From Saussurea involucrata (taxonomy: Eukaryota > Streptophyta > Magnoliopsida > Asterales > Asteraceae): 64,000 bases of DNA. Shown here one piece after another: positions 45,528 to 56,078 of the stretch (position 1 is the first letter of the stretch; each line of letters starts with the position of its first letter). A program made the position numbers and the translations under genes. Below the pieces are notes generated by a model. It saw only the letters and a program-made list of their open reading frames with translations. It searched no databases and was not told the DNA's origin. The stretch covers positions 58,253,984 through 58,317,983 of the forward strand of contig CM066313.1 of the NCBI GenBank assembly GCA_033807775.1. Reading direction: 5' to 3'.

Positions 45528-48500
45528 TTGTTTTTGCAGGGCTGTCATGTGTGGTTTTTAGATTCAGGAGCTTCAAGACACATGACAGGTTAGAAGTCTT
45601 TTCTATCAAACTTCACAGAAAAGGCTGGAGGAGCAGTAAACTTTGGAAATAACAGCAAAGGTCAAGTTAAAGGTTATGGGGATTTAACAAAAGGAGAACT
45701 AACAATTCAAAAAGTTTTCTATGTTGAAGGATTACAACATAATCTTTTCAGCATAAGTCAGTTCTTAGACGGTTATTGTCAAATCAAGTTCCAAATAACA
45801 GGTTGCATGATTTTAACAGAGAATGATGTTAAAGTCTTCTGGGCCAAAGACATATTGACTTATTTGTGGTTAATTTTTCAAAATTGAAAACATTAAATCA
45901 TGTTTGTCTTTTATCAAATTCAACTGCAAATGAATGCTGGCTTTGGCACAGAAGATGTTCTCATCTAAATTTCAAAGATCTTAATAATCTTGTTGCAAAA
46001 CATCTGGTTAAAGGTTTACCAAAGATTAAATTTGAAAAAGAATCATTATGCTCAGCTTGTGAAATGGGCAAGATGAAAAAGACTTCTCACAAATTAAAAA
46101 TGAACTCATCTTGCAAAGCACCATTAGAAATGATTCATACTGATCTTTGTGGTCCTATTTCAGTTCAGTCTATGGGAGGAAAGAAATATATGCTCGTAAT
46201 TGTTGATGAATATTCCAGATACACATGGGTTGAGTTCCTAAGAGCTAAGTCAGAAGCTGCTACTACATTGATAAACTTTATCAGAAGGATTCAAGTTCTC
46301 TTACAACTTCCAGTTCAGAAAATCAGAAGTGATAATGGAACAGAGTTCAGAAATGAGACACTTCATAATTTTTTAGAAAGTTCTGGGATTTCTCACAATT
46401 TTTCTGCTGTCAGAACTCCTCAACAAAATGGTGTTGTTGAAAGGAAAAACAGAACTCTAGTTGAAGCTGCAAGAACCATGTTGGCTTATTCAAATCTTCC
46501 AACTTTCCTATGGGCTGAAGCAATTGCAACTGCCATCTTTACACAGAACAGAACTTTAATTAGTAAAAGATTAAATAAGACTGCTTATGAACTGATAAAT
46601 AAAAGAAAACCACTAATCAAATTCTTTCATGTTTTTGGTTGCAGATGCTATGTTCTAAAAGACAGAGAAAATCTTGCAAAATTTAATAAAAAGGCAGATG
46701 AAGGATACTTTGTTGGTTATTCACTAACTTCCAAAGCATTCAGAATCTACAATAGAAGAACCAAGAGGATGATGGAGAGCATAAATGTAACATTTGATGA
46801 AGCCAAAATGAAGACTTCTGAACAAGACAGTTCAGAACTCATGCAGAACAAGACAAAAATGACTTCTGATACAAATTCTAATCCTATTTGTTCAGAACTC
46901 AATTTACTGTTTAAGGATGCTTTTCTAGAACTAATTTCTGATTCTTATGCAGAATATGAAAACCCAAAGATGGTAAAAGAGATGAAAAATAGGACCCAAG
47001 AAATAGTTGAATCAACTGTAATTTTTGATAAAGGTCCATCTGAGGAATGTCCAAATCTGATAAATACAAGTGGTGAAAATTCTGAACCGTGTACTCAGAA
47101 TTCTGAACCTTGTACTCAGAATTCTGAACCTTGTATTCAGAATTCTGAACCTTGTAGTCAGAACTCTGATCAAGTCACTCAAAATTTTGACTTCATTACT
47201 CAGAATACAAACACACATGTAACTCCTACACGTATATCAGAACAAGGGGACAGTTCAGAATTACAAGCAATCATTGATGAGAATGATACAAACAACAATT
47301 TTTCAGAAATTGATGTGCTCCCTAGTTCAAACAAGTGGACTAAAAATCATCCTATTCATCAAGTGATTGGTGATCCATCAGCAAGAATAAAAACCAGATC
47401 AGCTACAGCAAATGAAGCAATGTTTGCAGGTTTCTTGAGTGTAATTGAACCTAAGAAAGCTAATGAAGCTCTAGAGGATCCAGATTGGATTTCAGCAATG
47501 CAAGAAGAATTGCTACAATATGAGAGAAACAAAGTCTGGAGACTCATTCCAAAGCCTGAAGGTAAATCTATCATTGGAACTAAATGGGTGTTCAAAAACA
47601 AAAAGGATGAGTCAGGTGTTGTTATCAGAAACAAGGCAAGATTGGTTGCTAACGGATACTGTCAACAAGAGGGAATTGATTATGATGAGACATTTGCCCC
47701 AGTGGCAAGAATAGAGGCAATCAGAATATTTTTGGCCTATGCTGCACACAAGAATTTCAAAGTGTATCCAATGGATGTTAATTCAGCCTTTCTGAATGGT
47801 AAACTTAATGAAGAGGTGTATGTTCATCAACCTGAAGGTTTTGTTGATCCAGAATTTCCTGACCATGTGTATATTTTAGACAAAGCTTTATATGGTCTAA
47901 AACAAGCACCAAGAGCCTGGTATGACACTCTTACCCAACACCTGTTAGTTTCAGGGTTCAAGAAAGGTAAGATTAACACAACTTTGTTTTTAAAGAAACA
48001 AGGTGAGGATTTGATTCTTATTCAGATTTATGTTGATGACATAATATTTGGTTCTACCAGTCAAGAATTATGTGATAATTTCTCTAAAATCATGTCATCT
48101 GAATTTGAAATGAGCATGATGGGTGAACTGAACTTTTTCCTTGGCCTTCAAGTCAAACAGTTACCAAAAGGTATTTTTATAAATCAAGGAAAATATGTCA
48201 GAGATATTCTGAAAAAGTTCAAAATGTCTGATTGTGCTTCTATGAGAACTCCTATGGCAACAAACATAAAGTTAGATGCTGATCTCAAAGGAGTTTCAGT
48301 AGACAACAAACTCTATAGAGGCATGATTGGATCATTACTTTATCTGACTGCAAGTAGGCCAGATATTATGTTCTCTACTTGTTTCTGTGTCAGATTTCAA
48401 TCCAATCCAAAAGAATCACATATGTTAGCTGTCAAAAGGATTTTAAGATATCTAAAAGGGTCACCTGATCTAGGTTTATGGTATCCAAAAGAAACTGATT

Positions 48501-48976
48501 TCAAGTTGACTGCTTTCACTGATGCTGACCATGTAGGGAGTAGGTTGGACAGAAAGAGTACGTCTGGTGCTTGCCACTTTTTAGGAGATAAAATAGTGAG
48601 TTGGGCATCAAAGAAGCAGAATTGTGTGTCTACTTCAACTGCTGAAGCAGAGTATATTGCTGCTGCTGCTTCATGCTCTCAAACCTTGTGGATGAGAACA
48701 CAACTCATGGACTATGGATATCAGCTCAACAAAATTCCCATCTATTGTGACTCAGAAAGTGCAATTGCCATTACTCAGAATCCTGTTCAACATTCAAAGA
48801 CTAAGCATATAGATGTGAGGTATCATTTTATAAAGGACTATGTGGAAAAAGGAACTATAGAGATGCACTTTGTGCATACAAAGTATCAATTGGCTGACTT
48901 GTTCACAAAGCCTCTTGATCATAAAATGTTCTCTTTTCTCATATGTAAAATAGGAATGCTTAATATAACTAATTGA
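45528..48976 (+). pseudogene. pol: Element D pol, near intact from integrase onward
   Basis: Follows gag in the same frame after TGATTGTTTTTGCAG. Protease motif WFLDSGASRHMTG, then a TAG at 45591-45593 and a frameshift near 45850. From 45866 one 1,036-codon frame covers the GAG-pre-integrase domain (CWLWHRRCSHLNF, CSACEMGK), integrase D-D-E (IHTDLCGP, IRSDNGTEF, VVERKNRTLVEAA), a Ser/Asn-rich linker with 21-base repeats, reverse transcriptase (ETFAPVARIEA, YVDDIIFGS at about 48029) and RNase H (STSTAEAEYIAAAA), ending LGMLNITN-like. PMDVNSAFLNG replaces the usual QMDVKSAFLNG. This is the best preserved pol in the window. Confidence 0.94.
47078..47203 (+). repeat. 21-base tandem repeat in D pol linker
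   Basis: Four good units (47078-47161) and two diverged ones encoding N-S-E-P-C-T-Q. Each unit junction carries TCAGAATTCTGA, the D family word in palindromic form. It lies between integrase and reverse transcriptase, a region that tolerates length change. Confidence 0.9.
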
Positions 48977-49877
48977 AAATATTTGTGTTTCTTAAAAATG
49001 ATAAATTTTTCTAAGTACAATTATCTAAGTAATGTACTCAGAACTCTGAGTCTTGACTTCAGAACTTCTGATTCTTGTGATCAGATATTCTAAGTCAATA
49101 CTTCAGAAATCTAACTTTCAAAAATTTATTTCTGAGAAATACAAATACTTCAAATTTTGTGGATTATTTCTTTTCTATTATCTTTTTACCTCATCTTTAT
49201 GTATCATATATGGTCATATACATGCTAAAGTCAAGGGGGAGCATCAATATCTTTTAGAAATTATTTCATGATGCTTAAAAGGTTTGTTTTCATTTCTTAT
49301 CTCTGATCATTCTAAGAAGAACAAGCTTTTAATGATAAATTTTTTTACTTGTTCAAACTATATCTGAATTAGAAAATTTCATATTCAGATATAAGATTTT
49401 AAATGATTTTTTAAATCATCATTATATGAACAAAATTTTGATGATAAAATATGTTTCTATCTGTTCAAACCTCTTCTGAATAACCAAAAGTTTTACATTT
49501 GTCAGAAGTTGATTTTAAATAAAATTTTGGTTACAAGGCAAAATTCTTCTGAATCATGGAATCAGAACTCTGATTAAAGAATGTCAAACTACTGAGCGTG
49601 TTATTCAGATCTTTGACTTGAGTCAACATTCTATCCACTAACACGTGTCAGCTTTATATTTGGTTGATTATGCCACGTATTTCATTTAAATCTTCTGTGG
49701 CATTTCAAATGTGTTGACTTCGTTATAACGTTAAACTCGCTTTTCCGTCAAACCTTTCAACTTCGCGGATTTTAAATAGGTCTTAAAATCCCTAATTCAA
49801 ATTCTTTCAAATTTCCGAGCGAAAAGTGAGATACGAATCAATCCAGAGTTCTTTGAGTTTATTTTCTTCTTAAAATC
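48977..49877 (+). promoter_or_regulatory. D pol-aORF spacer with PPT-like copy and aORF promoter
   Basis: Noncoding, 900 bases. Dense TTCTGA/TCAGAA words (for example 49038-49110), a PPT-like TCAAGGGGGAGCATC (49231-49245), ACACGTGTCAGC (about 49640) and GCCACGTATT (about 49672) ACGT-core motifs, then TTTAAATAGG (49771-49780) as a weak TATA-like box about 100 bases before the aORF ATG. Confidence 0.5.
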
Positions 49878-52800
49878 ATGTCTGGATTACGAAGCAGTGG
49901 TCAAATTTCTCTACATTGTACTAAGTCTATGATGGATTCATCTGATTCGGATAATGATGAAGTACAAAATAGAGCTGTTGAGGAAGAGGCAATAAGGAAT
50001 GATGAAATTAATGAAGAAGATGAACAAATGGCTGAATCAGAAGGAAATGCAGATGAGGTAAATATTAATGTTGAACATGAACAAAGTGCTGCAGGGTCGA
50101 TTATGTCGAATTGACCAATTTTAGTGGAAAGGGTTGTTCCTGAGAGTGAAAGGTTGAAATTATCTGAAAACAATTGTGTTTTATTATTTGTGGAAAGTCG
50201 ATTTAAGCCTGAACACAGAATTATCATGGAGTTATTCAAACATCATCCTTACAGAAAATGGTTTACAAGAAGCAAAACAGTCCCTATCCAGTGTATTCAA
50301 CAATGGTGGAGACATCTTAGGCTAGAAGATAACAAGTTTGTGTCTGAAATTGGAGGAGTGACATTTGCCTTATCTATCTCTGCACCAAGAGAAATGCTGA
50401 ACCTACCAGAGAAAGATGATGTACAAAGAAGGACAGATTTTGAAGACTCACCCTTAACAGAGGAATTAATAGCAGAGTTTTTGAAGTTAGGATATAATGA
50501 AGGATTGAGGACTCTCAGTTTGTTCAGAAGGAACAAATTTCCACCTATTTGGGCTTGTTTCTTTCATGTAGTGAATAAGTGTTTGTCAGGGAAGAATAGC
50601 ACTGCAGATCAAGGTTCAAAACAGATTCTTCAGATCTTTCAGGGTTTAGTGAAGAATAGGCACTATGACTACACTTCCATACTTTGGGAAGACATGAAGA
50701 ACACTTTTGAGAAAAATCAGAAAGCTATTCAGAAGAAAACAAAGGATACTCCTCTGGCATACATACCTTACATAAGGTATTGGAAAATTGTGATATGGTA
50801 TGCAATGCAAGAAAACAGAACTATTTCAAGAAGATCAAATGAAGAGCATGGTCCTACTTTCTATTTGGGTAAGATGTCTTCAGTTACTAGACTTGAAAAT
50901 TATCCTAATCATAAACTTTTGCCAAAATCACTTAGGAATTACATACCAACTGAGAGTGAGATTTTAAAAGCATATTGCACCTCTATGAGAATTGAAATAC
51001 CTCAAATCCCTACCCATGAGGACCAACCTGAGAAGAGAGGTGAGGGGTCTAGTCAAGTTAGAGAGGGGGGGATGTTCAAATGGGTGAACATTCTGAGAGA
51101 AATGAGGGGCAAAATTCTGAGAGCTTGGCTAGAATTGGTGAGGAAACACATAATGAGGGTGGTGAGGATGAGAGATTGTTAACAGAGGTTCAAACAGAAA
51201 GAGATGCCTCGGAACCAGCTAATCTTGACCAGGTAACCACAACTGCTATTGGTTCACAATTCTTGGTGTCCAATATTGAAACAAACACCATGGACCTAGT
51301 GGTGGATCTTGAACAACCCATCCATACCCACTCAGAAGCATTTCAACATGCTACTGTTTCACATAATTCAGGGGAACCATCCCAAACTCATTTGGAGAGA
51401 GGTGATAAATCCCAACCTATCTTTCAACACATTGAATCTGAATATCACAGTCCTATTCATATTGAGCCTGAAATTCTTTCAAACACTTGCACAAATCAGG
51501 AATTTCGTATTCCTGAAACAACATCCATAGACATACCTAATATTGGATGTCGAGGATTGGATGGAAGTCCTGGTGAGGTGAACATTACAGAAGCCTCATT
51601 GAAACGTGCATCTGTTGTACAAGATGACTTTGTGTTATCTACAGGCCATGAGCCCTCTGGGCACATGAAAACTGGACCATCTGTTGGTTCAGGTTCACAG
51701 TTAGACTCTTCTGAATTTGAAAAGATTCAGAAACAAAACAAGGAGATGGGGGAAAAGTTGAAAATTTGGAGAAAAAGGTGGATGATTTGAATGATGAGGT
51801 GACAGACTTGAAAGATTTGTTGGAAAGAAAATTGATTTCTGTTGAAACTAAAATAGATGGTGTAAAGATATCCTTGGAATCTCATAAAAAGGAGATCAAG
51901 GATATAATGTCTCAATTTCAAAAAGTTCTGTTGAAACAAATGCAGAGTATGCAGGAATCCGTATTGAAAGCATTGAGTGTATCAATGGCTTCTACTTCAA
52001 AATCTCTTGATCTTGTTCCAATTGCAGAAGCTGAACCTGAAGATATTTCTGCTCAGAACCTCAAAAGAAAGTTTGATGATAATGAACCTCATGATCATCA
52101 AAAGGGGGAGAAAAGGCAAAGATTGAGTTCTGATGATGACATTGGCATAGAAGATTTTGAAATAGTAGATATGCATTTAGCCAGTACAAAGAGCACAGAA
52201 GGTCAGACAGATGAAAATATAAAGGCAATGGATTTTCAGATAGTTCAGATTGATAGCTCAGATACAAAGGAAATGGAGATTGAAAGTATAGATGGTTGTG
52301 ATTCTGATAAAACAGAAGAATTAAATTTAGACACAGAGATGGAAGGAAATTCTGATGAAACTGAAGCTATTGAGGAATCTGTGTTGAGATCAGAGGAAAC
52401 AGTGGAAAGTGCAGTGGTCAACATGTGTACAGATATTGTTGTTTATAATAAAGAAAATGTGATGAGTTATGAATCAGAAGAAAGGAGGTTGAATGATGAA
52501 TTGATCAGAAGGATGCACAGTGAGTTAGTCAGAGCTCTAAATGCTCAGAAAGTTCAACAAGGTGTAAAAATGATAAGGCCTATTGATCTGATGGGAGAAA
52601 AAGACAGAACTGTTGATTATTCACAGAAGTTTAAGCATCATTTTCGATTTAACTATGCTGATGAGTTAAATACAGAAGAAGAATATGAGAGAGTGGAAGA
52701 TTACTTTATGCCTTCTGAGTATGTATTCAGAAAACCAATTGAGATTCCTAAGATTAACTTGCAAAGTTTAGAGGAGCCTGTATGTGATTTCATCCTGGAG

Positions 52801-54564
52801 TTGAGTGATGTACCATTGGCTAGACAATTTCAAGATGACATCTTTCCTGAGGAAATGTATGAGAATCTCTATCATACAGAAGGAGACTATGAGATTTTGG
52901 AGAACATTGTTGATGGTTTCATGGATGACAGATCTCAGATGATTTATACAGAAGCCTCAAACAGATTCAGAATTCCTGATTCAAGACTACATATTCAGAA
53001 AAAGATTGAGAAAGTGTTGATGTTTCAACAAGAAGAATTCAATGGTCAGATGTTTGTAAAAATGGAAGTACTGAAAGAAAGAAGTAAAAAGGTTTCCATG
53101 TCCAGTTTTGATTTTCACAGATTAACCCTTGATGATCAGATCTTTTTAGTTAAGTTCTTTGCAAGCACTGAAGAAACCTTGATAGAGATTGAATGCAGAA
53201 GAATTCTGGGCATCTATGTCAGAAATATGTACATGTATGATTTTTAATTGGCAATTGAAGGAAGAAAAGAAAAATGCAACTTGAGTTGTCCAGCAAAGAC
53301 TTCAGGGTTTGGTGTATATTTGAAGGGATTTGTAAATGAAGGAATGGAAACTGAAGGGTATGCATATACAGTTCAAGGAAGACTTGAAATGTTCAAACTA
53401 AAAGAATTCATAAAGTATAGTGATGCAACTCTGAGTTGGTTACTGATTGAAATGGAAGGAAATGTGAATACTGAAAGAGAAAGTTTAAAGAAAAGATGTG
53501 TGAACTCTGTGAAAAGAAGGTTGAATCTCAGAAGAAATATCAGAAGCTGTGGTGAATGGTTGCTATCAGAGGTTAATCCCAAAAAGATGCTATATAATGA
53601 CTTTGTGTTTCCTGCTGAATATGAAGTGAATGAGATTCTTTCAGATGAAGTTGAAGAAATTCAGGACACAACTCCTCAGAACATGCAAATAACAAGTGTT
53701 GATCAAGCTGAACAATCTGAACCAAAAGAAGATGAGATATCCATTGATCTGAATGGATACTTTCTTGAATTTGATCTACCTAAGTTTTTCAAACCCAAAG
53801 AGATACAATTTCTGGATGTGTATTATGATAGACCAAAGGAGACTCAGATCTGGTTGGCAGAGAAATCAAGATGTCTTGGGAAATCAAAGCAAGCTGTTTA
53901 TTCAGATTTCTTAATCACAGGAATCAGAGAACTGAAAGTCAAACAATTCAGAAAATTGGAGTACTTATCCTTTGAAGTTCTGAGAGAGGATGGCAAGGTG
54001 TATTATTTTACTGATGCAGATTTTGAGAAGTTATCAGTGGTTGACTTCTATGGATTACATAGTTTTCTATGCTTCAAAGATTCAAGAAAAGATAGAAATG
54101 AAAGAAAGGCAAGAAGTGTGGTGATTGGGGCCATGTTTTATATCTTAAGGTGGCATTGTTATACAGATTTCCAAATAGCTCTGTATTTACAAAGGCCATG
54201 TGTTTATCTGGCAAATCCCAACACAGATCATGATCAGAAAAAGGTGTTTAAGACTGGAAGTGTTACCAATCATCCAGAGTTGGGAGTCTTCTTGAAAAAT
54301 AAGAGTGAAAATATTTTCTTTAGAGCAAAGGAAACTGCTAAGTATAGTTCTGGAACTTTAAGGATCATAAAGCATAATTTGGAGAAAAAGATGCCGAAAG
54401 TGTAGCAAGCAAATATGACTCAAGAAGTAATCAATCAGCAAGTTGAAAATATCCAAGAAATCATTGTCAAGATTGATAAGAGGCTTAATCTGAGAAATGT
54501 GCTCTTACAGAAGATTGTCCCTGCTTTGAAAGAACTAGATGATGCAAAGTTCAAGTTTATTTGA
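49878..54564 (+). pseudogene. Element D additional ORF (aORF), very long, broken
   Basis: Starts at ATG 49878 (MSGLRSSGQISLHC), about 1,560 codons, longer than gag or any pol domain. Acidic N-terminus, then the conserved helical domain (IQQWWRHLRLEDNKF ... LGYNEGLRTLSLFRRNKFP ... CLSGKNSTADQGSKQ at 50581-50620), a disordered part, a coiled coil (51760-51990), a bipartite basic cluster LKRKFDDNEP...KGEKRQRLSS (52058-52128), an acidic stretch and a C-terminal domain (SFEVLREDGKVYYFTDADFE near 53970) shared in outline with B. Lesions are TGA 50112-50114, a frameshift in a G7 run near 51065, a frameshift near 51755, TAA 53245-53247 and TAG 54403-54405. It ends only a few bases before the polypurine tract. 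Function unknown. Confidence 0.8.
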
Positions 54565-54579
54565 CAAAAAGGGGGAGAT
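54565..54579 (+). other. Polypurine tract of element D
   Basis: CAAAAAGGGGGAGAT abutting the 3' LTR start TGTTAG. Confidence 0.93.
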
Positions 54580-55120
54580 TGTTAGATCTGAGTTTTGTCA
54601 ATAAACCAAGTGTTAAAGATCTGATGAGAAGACTCAGATGTTCTGAATAGAAGAGTCAGAGTTCTGACTATGAAAGCTCAGAAGGACTGCATTGAAAGAT
54701 TGCCAAGTATAGAAGTCTGAGAAGAAGAGTCAGAGTTTTGAGAGGAAGAGCCAGAAGTTCTGAGAAGCTTTATCAGAAGAATGTTCAGAAGTTCTGAACA
54801 ACATGTTCAGAACTTATGACTAGATACTTTCCTTGGTGTTTAGTTAACTAATTAGGACACGTGTATTGTTCCTATTAGTCTTTCATCTTTGTACTGTAGC
54901 TTTAATATTTCCGTTGCAGTATATATAGTGGTTAGCACTACTTTGCTAACTGATTTTCCCGAATATATTTGTATTCATCCTTTGTAATCTTTGAGATTCT
55001 CTCTCTCTAAGATCTGTAATTCTGTTCATCATTGAATACAATTTGGCTTGATCATACAACTTCTCAATTACTGTTTCTTATATTGATATATTGATTGTAA
55101 GAGTAATTCCTGGACTTACA
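54580..55120 (+). repeat. 3' LTR of element D
   Basis: 541 bases, same length as the 5' LTR with about 11 substitutions. The palindrome TTCAGAAGTTCTGAA is at 54784-54798, the G-box near 54857 and the TATA box near 54920. Two of the differences change D words (TTCTGA to TTTTGA, and TTCGGA against TTCTGA). Confidence 0.97.
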
Positions 55121-55125
55121 GATTT

Positions 55126-56073
55126 GATAATGACCCTCTCTTATATACTTAGTGAAAATTGTAAGTAAACAATATGTATCAAAGTTTCACTATCGCTGAT
55201 AAGTACTAAGATCTTACAGTACCGCTGATAGGAACTCTCGCTCTTTAGATTAAACATTCAGCGAACACTGTTCACCATAATACTCTGAGTCTGTTCAGTA
55301 CTTATGGTGATCGCTGATAAGTTAGTTGTTTACTTATGATCCCTGAAGACAAGTTTCATGTCAACATAGGTTCTACGCTGAAGTCAAACATCAAGCTCAA
55401 GAACCAGTGACAAGTCTCCTAATGAACTGATGCGGATCAGCGAAGACTCAGATTTGTCCACTCAACGTGAAGTATCAAGTACAAAACTTCAGCTATCTCT
55501 GAACTTTATCATTCGCTGAATAGTAAATGATGATACTCTGAATCAACGAAAGCTGATCATGAAGTCCTCCGTATAAAGTACTTTTGTCTTAACCACCCTT
55601 GAACGACTCCGTACGAAATGTCAGAAAAGAACCTCCGAATGTCTGAAATCGTACAACCCACTCTGATACTACACTGTTTATTCATGCGGCTACTAAAGTT
55701 GTCAACAAAGGTCAATGACATGCAACCAACCAGCTGATGACACGTGTAAAGTGTATACTGACTTGCATTAAATGCATGCAGTATATAAAGAGATGAACCC
55801 ACTTCATTTGAAGTAACTTGCTAACTCTGGACAAGTTCAATCTCTTATCTCAAGATAGGTTATTATTAGTAATTTCCTTATCTTTCTTAGTGCAAGAAAC
55901 CTTAGTGTTCCAACTTGTTTAGATTTAGGTTTATCCTTAATCGTGTTTCCGCAACAAGCTGTAAATTGTTAATGATTTATCAATAAACAATTTAGAAAAG
56001 TAAAATCTGTGTGGCTGTATTCAACCCCCCCCCCCCCCCTTCTACAAACTTGTATAGGCCTTCGGGACCAACA
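55126..56073 (+). repeat. B2 3' LTR, remainder
   Basis: Continues the LTR interrupted at 41621. Contains the B words, TATA box, a 15-base C run near 56026-56039 and the intact U5. Ends GGGACCAACA, followed by the GTTTC target duplication. Hand comparison with the 5' LTR gives roughly 19 substitutions in the first 600 bases. Confidence 0.95.
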
Positions 56074-56078
56074 GTTTC

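Larger units (their letters stand above)
41622..55120 (+). mobile_element. Copia element D (Sirevirus-like), complete, youngest insertion
   Basis: 13,499 bases with two 541-base LTRs, primer site, gag, pol, spacer, very long aORF and polypurine tract, flanked by GATTT on both sides (41617-41621, 55121-55125). I count about 11 differences between the LTRs (2%). Pol is nearly intact, while gag and aORF have a handful of stops and frameshifts. Confidence 0.97.
29792..56073 (+). mobile_element. Copia element B2, with D nested in its 3' LTR
   Basis: Plus-strand B-family copia inserted antisense into B1 gag. The order is 5' LTR 29792-30735, primer site, gag, pol, spacer, aORF, polypurine tract, and 3' LTR split into 41597-41621 and 55126-56073 by element D. 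The two target duplications match exactly. Coding regions carry several stop codons, so it is non-autonomous now. Confidence 0.95.

Noticed and set aside
47078..47203. CRISPR-like or regulatory repeat array
   Set aside because: Direct tandem units without spacers, in frame inside pol. A coding minisatellite.
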